Shown here one piece after another: positions 1 to 8,735 of a DNA stretch of 64,000 bases. The stretch spans positions 101,794 to 165,793 of the forward strand of contig JAIXYT010000051.1 in NCBI GenBank assembly GCA_027490095.1, written 5' to 3'. The position numbers and the translations under genes were made by a program. Within the stretch, counting starts at the first letter, position 1; every line of letters begins with the position of its first letter. The DNA comes from Sphingomonadales bacterium. Its GTDB lineage: Bacteria > Pseudomonadota > Alphaproteobacteria > Sphingomonadales > Sphingomonadaceae. Under the pieces are notes generated by a model. The model ran no database searches. It was not told the origin of the DNA and saw nothing but the letters and a program-made list of their open reading frames with translations.

Positions 1-444
1 GCAAGTCAATTGGGATCTTGAGTTTCTGACCGGCCTAGAGCGTGCCGGAGCCTATGCCAGTGAATCTACTCGGACGATATCGCGGCTATCGATCCCGCCG
101 ACGAGGTCAGGGCCACATCGCGCTTGGTCGCGGTCACAACGATCTCGCCGCCCAGATCGTCGCTCGCCGTCTGGGCCAGCGTAGCGTTCGCCAGCGGCAC
201 GCCTCACGGCACGGGAACTACGCTGGCATCATATCTCATGATCTGTCCTCCCAGATCAACGGCGTTATTGATCACAAATCACAACGTCAATCCAACACAG
301 GCAGAATGCCGGCATCCCACAGGGCGGGTGCAACCAGCTGGGGAGAAATGCCAAATCACCGACAGCCAAGCCGGAGGTTGGTGGCGCAGCGCGTGCTCGC
401 CGCCAGACCGGGGCAGCCCCGCCGATTTGTGGCGTGCACGAACC

Positions 445-1638
445 CTATCGCTGGGCGGCGCCCGTCCGGCCCATGATACGCCAAATGTCCGTGACTTCGC
501 CCAAATCGGACATCACGTAGATTTTGTCGAACGCACTTGTCGTCATGTCGAGCCTAGTGGGGAATAGCTCTACCTGGTCGCCCAGCGCAACTCCGGCACC
601 CTCCGTCCAGCTCAGGGATCCGTATTCCGCGCCCGTCACGTCGACGCGCAGATCCGGCCGCGCCTTGACCCGGTCGGAGGGGCGGACCTGCGCCTTGCCG
701 CCGGCGTCTATGGACGCGCGCCCTGGCCGCGTTGCGCTGATTACAGTTGTGAGCACGGTCAGTGCCGGTTCGAACGCGTTGAGTTCAGGCGCGTTGTAGC
801 GACCGCCGATCGCTTGGTAGGCGGTGTCCATGAATACATAGGATCCCACCTGGAGTTCGGACAATGTGCCGTGGTCGATATCGAACGTTCCGGTGCTTCC
901 GCCGGTTAGCGTTTCGGCCGGAAGCCCCAGCGAGCGGAAGGCGTCCCTGACCGCCACACCGAGCGCAAGATCGGCCTGCGACCGTGCATATCGCTCGGTC
1001 CAGCCCAGTGTGTGCGCCGCATCGCCGGAATATGCCATGATCCCCGCCAGGCGGAGAGTAGAAGACGACGCAATCAGCTGGGCAAGCGCGACGGCGTCCT
1101 TCACCGACCCGACGCCCTGGCGACTCATGCCCGCGTCGACATCGACAAGGACGTTCATGCGCGAACCGGCCACGGCTCCTTCCCGCTCAAGCTGCATGAC
1201 GATCGAAGGCGAATCGACGACGAGCTGGAAGGCAGGCTGGCGTGCGGCGAGTTCACCCACTCTGCTGATTTTGTTCGTTCCCGCCGGCTGGCTGGTCAAC
1301 AGCACATTGGGCAAACCATGATCGACCAAAAGCTCGCACTCCGCGACGGTCGCGGCGCTGATCCCGATCGCTCCCAACTCGATCTGTCGTTTGGCAACCT
1401 CGATGCATTTGTGCACCTTGAAATGGGGTCGGAGGGCGACCCCGGCGGCATTGGCATGCGCGGCCATCTTGACTACATTGCGGTCATAGGCCGAGCGGTC
1501 GAGAAGAAGTGCCGGCGTCGCGATGGAAGCGCGCTCATGCGGCTCGCGGTCCGTGCGCGCAATGGATTGTGGCTTGGCCAGCTGCGTGAGGCCTGCCGAA
1601 CCGACGACCGCTTCGCAACGTGTCAGCTCCACCTTCAT
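445..1638 (-). CDS. D-threonine aldolase / D-serine dehydratase-like (alanine racemase N-terminal fold) PLP enzyme
   Basis: ORF 397 aa; 'TPALLLDRSAYDRNV..RPHFKVHKC' and C-terminal D-Ser dehydratase-like domain residues. Confidence 0.8.
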   Translation of the reverse strand: MKVELTRCEAVVGSAGLTQLAKPQSIARTDREPHERASIATPALLLDRSAYDRNVVKMAAHANAAGVALRPHFKVHKCIEVAKRQIELGAIGISAATVAECELLVDHGLPNVLLTSQPAGTNKISRVGELAARQPAFQLVVDSPSIVMQLEREGAVAGSRMNVLVDVDAGMSRQGVGSVKDAVALAQLIASSSTLRLAGIMAYSGDAAHTLGWTERYARSQADLALGVAVRDAFRSLGLPAETLTGGSTGTFDIDHGTLSELQVGSYVFMDTAYQAIGGRYNAPELNAFEPALTVLTTVISATRPGRASIDAGGKAQVRPSDRVKARPDLRVDVTGAEYGSLSWTEGAGVALGDQVELFPTRLDMTTSAFDKIYVMSDLGEVTDIWRIMGRTGAAQR

Positions 1639-2382
1639 ACCCTCCCGACTGACGGCGTCGGACCGTGAAATCTACTGCATTGCGCAGGCATATGCAGACC
1701 GACGGCGGTCTCCAACCACTATAGTGGATGTGATCATAAATCAAACGAGGTGGCATTGAGGCGTGGTGTTGACGTGGTCGCTACCTCCCTCCCATCGAAG
1801 TTTCAGATAACCGGTTTGCTGATCACATCATGTCTGCCCTCCGGCAAGAGCCACAGCTCGACGCTTAATCGACAATGCCGGCAGCCACCCCCGCCTGCCG
1901 CTTGCACCGGACGCTTTATGCCGCGCTTCGCTGCAGAGCCGCCAGTCCGCAAACGGCCCCAATTCCGCCGTTCCCAGTGGCGTCGCAATCTCCCGCCAGT
2001 GGCTGCGCGCAGCTACGCCCTTTGTCGTCGTGCCCATGACATCGCAGAGGCCGAACGCTGAAGCCACACAGCCTCCGGACCATGGCCACTCCGCCTGCCC
2101 GTCCGAACCCAGCGCCCCAGGGGTTGTGCGCCATCGCGCACTGTTCTTCTTGACGAAGCCTCTGATATTCTTTCACTTTTCTTGATCCCGGGCTTGCGCC
2201 CGCCAGTGAGCATGCCTATTCAACCCCCAGCTCTTCGGAGCCACTCTTCAAGCAGATCCTTCTGACCCGACCGGGCCAGCATCGAAGGCAGCATGAGAGG
2301 TTTTCACCAACCGCGGCACGCGGTGGGTGGGTGCCTTCTTCTGCCCATCCGCATGCGTGTCGTCAGCACGAAGGACCTCATT

Positions 2383-3906
2383 ATGAAGCTCTCCCCTAAA
2401 GACCGGGCCAAGCAGGCAGCAGCCGATGTGGAACGGCAGCTGCACCGCGTCGTGACCCCCGACCGGATCGAGCAGGTGCCGATCTCCAGCCTCAAGCCCT
2501 ACGCCCGCAACGCGCGCACCCACAGCCCCAAGCAGATCGCCCAGATCGCGGCGTCCATGAGCAGCTTCGGCTTCATCAACCCGGTGCTGGTGACGGCAGA
2601 GTCCGAGATCATCGCCGGCCACGGGCGGGTGGAAGCCGCCAAGCAGCTGGGCATGCACCAGGTCCCGGTTCTCCGGATCGAAGGCCTGACCGAAGCCCAG
2701 ATCGCGGCCTACCGCCTCGCCGACAACAGGCTTGCCGAACTTGCCGGCTGGGACGCGGACATCCTCGCCATCGAGTTCCAGACCCTGTCCCAGCTGGATA
2801 CGGGCTTCGAGCTGTCGGTCACCGGTTGGGATATGCCGGAGATCGATCTGCTGATCGATCCGCCTTCGGCCAAGGCTCCCTCGGAATCGGACCCCGACGA
2901 CATCGTTCCAGCGCTTGCTGCCGCTCCTGTCTCGCGCGTGGGCGACCCCTGGATGCTTGGCCGGCATCGTGTTGTCTGCGGCTCGGCGCTCGATCCTGAG
3001 GTCTACACCCGCCTGCTGAAGGGCGAGCAAGTCCGCATGGTCTGCCAGGACCCGCCCTGGAACATCGCGGTCTCCACCATCTCGGGGATGGGGAAGACCC
3101 AGCATCGGGAGTTTCCGATGGCGAGCGGGGAGATGACCGACGCCGAGTTCCGCACCTTCCTGACCGACACCATCCGCCTGGCCGCTGCCCAGTCTATCGA
3201 GGGCGCCATTCTCCAGCTGTTCATCGACTGGCGGGGCGTCGAGAAGATGATCGCGGCGGGTGAGGGCCTCGGCCTTCGCCTCATCAATCTCTGCGTCTGG
3301 GCCAAGACCTCGGGGGGGATGGGATCTCTATACCGCTCGCAGCACGAGCTCGTGGTCGTGTTCACCAAGCCCGGCGCGCCGTACCGCAACAATGTCCAGC
3401 TGGGCAAGTTCGGGCGCTACCGCACCAATGTCTGGACCATGGCCGGCCAGAACAGCTTCGGGGCCGAGCGGATGGCCGCGCTCGAGAGCCACCCGACCGC
3501 CAAGCCGGTGGCGCTGATCGCGGAGGCCCTGCGCGACGTGACCGACCGGGGCGATCTGGTGCTCGACAGCTTCCTCGGCTCGGGCACGACGCTGATGGCA
3601 GCGGAGCGCACTGGCCGGGTGGCGCGCTGCATCGAGCTCGACCCGCTCTATGTGGACACAGCCATCCGCCGCTGGGAGGCGAGCACCGGCGAGACGGCGG
3701 TTCTGGAGGCAACCGGGCAGACGTTCGCGCAGGTGGCCGCGGAACGGGCGAGCGCCGATGACAAGGTGCCGGACAGGGGCAAGGTCAGTATCGACCCCGC
3801 GCCGGGGCTGACCGCGAGCACTGACGTCCCCGTCGGGAAGCAGCCGACCCGCGTTCGTACCCGCAGCGCGGCCATCGCTGCCCTGAAGGAGACGGCCAAT
3901 GGCTGA
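2383..3906 (+). CDS. ParB N-terminal domain fused to a beta-class DNA methyltransferase
   Basis: ParB-like 'ISSLKPYARNARTHSPKQIAQIAASM..FGFINPVLV..IIAGHGRVEAAKQLG'; MTase motif IV DPPW precedes motif I 'LDSFLGSGTT'; ATG chosen at 2383. Confidence 0.9.
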   Translation: MKLSPKDRAKQAAADVERQLHRVVTPDRIEQVPISSLKPYARNARTHSPKQIAQIAASMSSFGFINPVLVTAESEIIAGHGRVEAAKQLGMHQVPVLRIEGLTEAQIAAYRLADNRLAELAGWDADILAIEFQTLSQLDTGFELSVTGWDMPEIDLLIDPPSAKAPSESDPDDIVPALAAAPVSRVGDPWMLGRHRVVCGSALDPEVYTRLLKGEQVRMVCQDPPWNIAVSTISGMGKTQHREFPMASGEMTDAEFRTFLTDTIRLAAAQSIEGAILQLFIDWRGVEKMIAAGEGLGLRLINLCVWAKTSGGMGSLYRSQHELVVVFTKPGAPYRNNVQLGKFGRYRTNVWTMAGQNSFGAERMAALESHPTAKPVALIAEALRDVTDRGDLVLDSFLGSGTTLMAAERTGRVARCIELDPLYVDTAIRRWEASTGETAVLEATGQTFAQVAAERASADDKVPDRGKVSIDPAPGLTASTDVPVGKQPTRVRTRSAAIAALKETANG

Positions 3907-4456
3907 TCCTGCCAACAAGGCCCCGGTCCGCATCCGCGTGCGGCGCACCGTTGCTGACAACCCGACCATGGACGACCTGGAGGCCGCTGACGCGGCTTCC
4001 AGCGACCAGTCGGTCGAGGAGCGCCTGGTGGCCACGGAGCCCAGCGATCCCCCTGCTGGCAAGAAGAAGCGCAAGCCCAACAAGGGAAGCTTCAAGCCCG
4101 GGGTGTCCGGCAACAAAAATGGTCGCCCCAAGGGCGCCAAGGGCACCAAGACCATCGTCCGCAAGGTGCTGGGCGAGAAGGTGGAGATCCGGACCCCGGA
4201 AGGTCCCAAGAAGGTGACCCTGTTCGAGGGTCTCCTTCGCAAGGAGGTCCAGCGCGCCGCCGACGGCGACTGGCGCGCACGCAACACTGTGCTGATGCTC
4301 GCCCGCTGGGCGCTGCCCGAGCTGTCGCCCAGCGACAGTGATGCGGCTTCTGGAACTCCTGCTGTCGACACCGAGACCGACAACGCGATCATTGCCTGGT
4401 TCTCGGGCAAGCTGCTGGGCGGCGATGACGTCCCTGATGCAGGAGTGCCGCAGTGA
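3899..4456 (+). CDS. DUF5681 domain-containing protein
   Basis: 'FKPGVSGNKNGRPKGAKGTKT' motif typical of DUF5681; overlaps the neighbouring genes on both sides. Confidence 0.8.
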   Translation: MADPANKAPVRIRVRRTVADNPTMDDLEAADAASSDQSVEERLVATEPSDPPAGKKKRKPNKGSFKPGVSGNKNGRPKGAKGTKTIVRKVLGEKVEIRTPEGPKKVTLFEGLLRKEVQRAADGDWRARNTVLMLARWALPELSPSDSDAASGTPAVDTETDNAIIAWFSGKLLGGDDVPDAGVPQ

Positions 4457-5961
4457 GCGACCGTCAGGCAGCCCTTGCTGCACTCACCCGCCAGCACCTG
4501 TTCGTCATGCTGATGCGGGCGTTCGCCATGTTCCACCCGGGGCAGAGCCTGCAGCCCAGCTGGTATCTGGAGGCCACGTGCCACTGGCTGGAGGGGGTGG
4601 CGCTTGGCGAGCGTCCCCGCTCCATGATCTGGATCCAGCCACGGACCCTGAAGTCGTTCACGACCGCGGTGGTGTTCCCCTGCTGGGTGCTGGGCCGTAA
4701 TCCGTCCGCCAAGATCATGGTCGCAGCTTACGGCGAGGCCCTGTCACGCGAGCATGCCGAGAAGCGTCGACAGATCATGGAGAGCGACTGGTACAAAGCC
4801 CTGTTCCCGGGCACCCGGGTATCCGAGAGCCGCGTCCTCGAGCTGAAGACCACCAAAGGGGGCTCCTGCCAGGCGGTGTCGGTGGGTGGCCCGGTCACCG
4901 GACGCGGTGCCGATCTCATCATCCTCGACGACTGCATGAAGGCCGAGGACGTCACCAGCGAGGCGGAACGCGGCAACATCAAGAACTGGTTCTCCAACGC
5001 GCTCTCCACCCGGCTCAACGACAAGCGGGACGGCGCCATCGTCTCCATCCAGCAGCGGCTGCACGAGGATGACCTGCCCGCATACCTCGCCGACAAGGGT
5101 TACACCTGCCTCAACCTCCCGGCCGTGGCCGAAGAAGATCATCTTGTCGCCATCGGCTACAAGCACACCTACCTTCGCAAGGCCGGTGAGCTTCTGGACC
5201 CGGTGCGGTTCCCCCAGGAGGTGCTGGACCAGGAGCGGCTGAACCTTGGGCCCCAGGCCTATTCCGCGCAGTATCTCCAGAACCCGGTCTCGCCCGAAGG
5301 CAACCTGCTGCGCATGGAGCAGTTCCGGGTCTACCGTACCGACATCCCGCGCGAACGTTTCGACAAGGTCATCCAGAGCTGGGACACGGCAGCTTCCGAG
5401 CTTCCAACCTCCGATTACACGGTCGGCACCACCTGGGGCTATCTCGCGGGCCGGGTGTTCCTGCTGGACATCTACCGCAAGCGGGTCTCCTACCCGGACC
5501 TGAAACGGGCCGTGCTGGCGGCACAGCACAAGTGGCAGGCCGACATCGTGATCATCGAGAACGCCAGCACGGGCCAGGCGCTGCTCGGCGAACTGATCCG
5601 CATCAACAGGCCCTACCAGCTGTTCAGTGCGCCCATGGGCCGGCTCAAACAGCGCAGCAAGGAAGACCGGCTGATCGCCCAGACCGGGCAGATCGAAGAA
5701 GGCCGGGTCTGGCTGCCTGCCCGGCTCGACGGGCTGGACGTGTTCCGGAACGAGCTCAGGGCGTTCCCCAACGGGCGTCATGACGACTGCGTCGACACCC
5801 TCACCCAGCTGCTCGAACTCCTGATGCACCGCTGGCAGGAGTTCCACAAACGGTACACGCCCGAAGGGAGGCTGGTGGATCACATCCGCGGGGACAGGCC
5901 GCCGCTGCCGAAACTGCCGGCATGGATCGAGGGGGAGGAAGAGGAGGAAGGTGAATGCTAG
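4453..5961 (+). CDS. terL: Phage terminase large subunit
   Basis: 502 aa; terminase ATPase/nuclease signatures ('ADLIILDDCMKAEDVTSEAERGNIKNWFSNALSTRL', 'VIQSWDTAASELPTSDYTVGTTWG', 'HDDCVDTLTQLLE'). Confidence 0.88.
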   Translation: MSDRQAALAALTRQHLFVMLMRAFAMFHPGQSLQPSWYLEATCHWLEGVALGERPRSMIWIQPRTLKSFTTAVVFPCWVLGRNPSAKIMVAAYGEALSREHAEKRRQIMESDWYKALFPGTRVSESRVLELKTTKGGSCQAVSVGGPVTGRGADLIILDDCMKAEDVTSEAERGNIKNWFSNALSTRLNDKRDGAIVSIQQRLHEDDLPAYLADKGYTCLNLPAVAEEDHLVAIGYKHTYLRKAGELLDPVRFPQEVLDQERLNLGPQAYSAQYLQNPVSPEGNLLRMEQFRVYRTDIPRERFDKVIQSWDTAASELPTSDYTVGTTWGYLAGRVFLLDIYRKRVSYPDLKRAVLAAQHKWQADIVIIENASTGQALLGELIRINRPYQLFSAPMGRLKQRSKEDRLIAQTGQIEEGRVWLPARLDGLDVFRNELRAFPNGRHDDCVDTLTQLLELLMHRWQEFHKRYTPEGRLVDHIRGDRPPLPKLPAWIEGEEEEEGEC

Positions 5962-6114
5962 GAATTGACGACAAACCTGTTGCACCTCGCGTTCATAAGA
6001 CTGCTTAACGCGCCCATTTTGGTCACTCGGCCCAACGGCTGGCGCTCCCAATAGCCGCCACTGTCCCGAACTTCTCGGCGTCGTCGTGTTAGTCGAAAAC
6101 CAGCCCGTGACCGC

Positions 6115-8271
6115 TCAGGCGGCGAGGTGCTCGAGGTCGTAGCGCTTGAGCCAAGGCAGGAGGGGCTTCACTGAACTTGCTGGATAGCGCGAATTCCGTG
6201 CGAAATCGGCGACCCGCGCTAGCTCGTTTTTTAGGAAGTCCACCGCCACGTTCTCGGCTGAGATGTGCCCATCGGGCATCACGACGACGAAGTCGTAGAT
6301 GGTTGCGTGGTCCTTCCCCGGCGAACGACGCAGGATGCGGCCGCGACGCTGGATGAACTGCCGGGGATTGCGTGAGCTAGCGATTAGGTAGGCGGTCTGG
6401 CACGCTGGAACGTCGATGCCTTCGTCGAGACACTTAATCGCCACCATCGCCTCGGTCTCGCCGTCCTTAAACTGCCTGAGGATCTCGCGTCGCTGCCAAC
6501 GGTTCTCGTCGGAGGTGAAGGGGGAGACCCGCACGCCGCGGCGCAAAAGCATCTGCGCGACCGCATGCCGCTGCTTGACCTCAGCATAATCCGTATCGAC
6601 CTCGTCCTCGTAGTCATCATCGACGAGCGTCCTCCCGTCGCTGCAATAGAACAGCGAATGTCGTTCGACCTTCGATGTATCGAGCAGTCGCTCGAGCTCG
6701 ACCATCTTGTTTTCGGCCGCACCAACGAGCCGGGCCCGCCGCATCAAGAGCGCCTTCAGCCGCTCGCCGGAAGGTGAGCCCATGTCGCTCCGAGCAGCGG
6801 CGAACGCGCGCGCGATCTGATCACTGAGGTCCAGGTAGTCCTGAGCCTCCCGGTTCGTTAGCTCGACCGGGACGGGGATGTATTCGTAGGGCGTGAGGAC
6901 CTTGTCGCGAACCGCGTCCGCCAGCGAGTATTGGAAGATCGAGCGATCGTAAACATCCCTCAGACGCTGGTTCGCGGCATCATCGAGGTAATGGAAGGGC
7001 GTCGCCGAGAGGCCGAGCCGGAAGCGTGCGCCCGGCAGAAGCTTGCCGACGTAGCCCGCTCCCCCGTGATGGTGGCACTCATCTCCAATGAAGAAGAGTC
7101 GCTCGACGTCTAACTGTGAGGCGAAAGCTTGGAAGTGTGCCGACTTAAGGGTCCTATTGACCACGACGACCGCGAGGAACTCGCGCTGCCCACCTCGATT
7201 GCGTCTTAGATAGGCCTGCGCGACTGATTCCCACTCGGCCCGCGATCCGTAGCATCTGACCGCATGGATGTTGAAGCGCGCCAGCTCCTCGCACCACTGG
7301 TCGGCAAGGTCCTGGTAGGGAACAGCAACTACCAGCGCGATGCCTTCGTTAGCTTCGGCAGTGCGCGTCGCCGCGTAGATCGCGGTTATCGTCTTGCCGG
7401 CCCCCGTCGCGAGCTCTAGGATGCCATTATAGCCGTTCGCGCTCCAGGCCCGCAGCGCCTCGAGCTGGTGGTTTCGCATTGCGAAGGGCGAACCGTGCAC
7501 CGTGGCCGGCACCGAGGGCCGCGGAGAGCCTGGATCCATGCGCCGCCTAAAGAATGCGCGCACCCTTTCGTCCTCCTGCTCCGGCGAAGGCATCTCGGGG
7601 AACCGATCCATCACAAAGCGAAGTCCTGCATCGATGGCTTCCGGTACGCCGCATACTACCGTTGAGCTTCCGGTGTTCCCCGACCACAGTCGCTCGAATG
7701 CATCGGCGTGGTTTTGGACATAGGCGCGCTGCCCCTCGTTCCACGAACCGAAAACGGTAATTTCCTCAGAGTTGAACCTCGGGTCGAGCGCACTCATCGT
7801 CTCGTTCATCGATCCGCTAAATGAAACCATGTCGCCGAGTTTATCCTCGAGCAGGCCGATCTTCTGATGGAACATGCCCTTGGGGCGGACGGCGACCTTT
7901 ATCTCGAGCCGCCCGGCATTGAACAGCCACGCTAGCACTCTGATACGGAACTCGAGGAGATCACCGCGGTGCTCCCCAATGAGCCGCTCGAAACTTGGCA
8001 ATTCATCGTCAGACCAGGGCCGACTCTCGCCCTCCCGGATCGCTTCGAAGTCTTCAGGGGAGACCAGTTTGCCAAAGATCAACCTGATCCGCCCTTCGCC
8101 GGCGACGATCCCGGACATCGCGGCCGGGGCGTTGAGAAGCACCCCGAGCGAAAAGAAGCCCACGGCGCGCCGGTAATCCACAGCGCTGCTAAGAGACGGC
8201 AGGAAAAACTCCTCATAGAGGTTGTCCGTCTCGGATGAGTAGTTGGTCCTGAGACCGAGCTTGCGCAGCAT
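6115..8271 (-). CDS. DEAD/DEAH helicase with N-terminal phospholipase-D-like domain; putative phosphorothioation-system helicase
   Basis: 'FHQKIGLLEDKLGDMVSFSGSMNE' PLD/HKD-like; Walker A 'LATGAGKTITA', 'GDECHHHG', 'GLSATPF', 'QFIQRRGRILRRSPGK'; start ATG 8271 overlaps the upstream stop. Confidence 0.85.
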   Translation of the reverse strand: MLRKLGLRTNYSSETDNLYEEFFLPSLSSAVDYRRAVGFFSLGVLLNAPAAMSGIVAGEGRIRLIFGKLVSPEDFEAIREGESRPWSDDELPSFERLIGEHRGDLLEFRIRVLAWLFNAGRLEIKVAVRPKGMFHQKIGLLEDKLGDMVSFSGSMNETMSALDPRFNSEEITVFGSWNEGQRAYVQNHADAFERLWSGNTGSSTVVCGVPEAIDAGLRFVMDRFPEMPSPEQEDERVRAFFRRRMDPGSPRPSVPATVHGSPFAMRNHQLEALRAWSANGYNGILELATGAGKTITAIYAATRTAEANEGIALVVAVPYQDLADQWCEELARFNIHAVRCYGSRAEWESVAQAYLRRNRGGQREFLAVVVVNRTLKSAHFQAFASQLDVERLFFIGDECHHHGGAGYVGKLLPGARFRLGLSATPFHYLDDAANQRLRDVYDRSIFQYSLADAVRDKVLTPYEYIPVPVELTNREAQDYLDLSDQIARAFAAARSDMGSPSGERLKALLMRRARLVGAAENKMVELERLLDTSKVERHSLFYCSDGRTLVDDDYEDEVDTDYAEVKQRHAVAQMLLRRGVRVSPFTSDENRWQRREILRQFKDGETEAMVAIKCLDEGIDVPACQTAYLIASSRNPRQFIQRRGRILRRSPGKDHATIYDFVVVMPDGHISAENVAVDFLKNELARVADFARNSRYPASSVKPLLPWLKRYDLEHLAA

Positions 8272-8735
8272 CAGAAAGTCGGCACAACCACGTCCGGCGT
8301 TGGGCCGTCCGAGGCGGGTGGCCGGACGCCGATGGAGTTGAGCCCCTTCCAAACCGCATCCTCGACATCGAGATCCGCAAAGCGGTCGATCCACGATTGA
8401 ACGAGCTCGAGGCCACCGTTCGAGTATTCCTCGTAGATTTGGATGCAGTCCCGCTCACGGTCGGGCCTCAAAACGTCCGAGGTCTTGCTCTCGGCAAGTG
8501 CGAGGGCGAAGACCATATCCACCGCCTCGTTGATTTGGTATTGAGCGCCGGCAATGTCCTCGGTGCCCGCGTTGGGGTCCAGCGGCACGCGGCGACGCTC
8601 TTTGTAGCCAAGGATAGCGCAGAACGTCAGCGCCTCCCTGAGAGTCGGGAACATCGTGGCGTCCTTGCCGCCGAGTTTTTGCAGCGTCTGCTCGAACGAC
8701 TTGCTGCGCTTAACGGGAGCGTGGATCAGTCGCAT
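8271..8735 (-). CDS. dnd system-associated protein 4-like small protein
   Basis: 154 aa; 'LREALTFCAILGYKERRRVPL...IYEEYSNGGLELVQSWI' resembles the dnd_assoc_4 family; located between the dndD-like gene and the helicase. Confidence 0.65.
   Translation of the reverse strand: MRLIHAPVKRSKSFEQTLQKLGGKDATMFPTLREALTFCAILGYKERRRVPLDPNAGTEDIAGAQYQINEAVDMVFALALAESKTSDVLRPDRERDCIQIYEEYSNGGLELVQSWIDRFADLDVEDAVWKGLNSIGVRPPASDGPTPDVVVPTF

Noticed and set aside
1012-1668. 218-aa plus-strand ORF
   Set aside because: Antisense to the D-threonine aldolase-like gene.
2383-5961. Intact prophage
   Set aside because: Terminase and a methyltransferase are present, but no portal, capsid, tail, lysis or phage repressor genes are visible in the window.
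3328-6051. Long minus-strand ORFs (3328-4584, 4744-6051)
   Set aside because: Antisense to the MTase/DUF5681/TerL genes, which have recognisable motifs on the plus strand.
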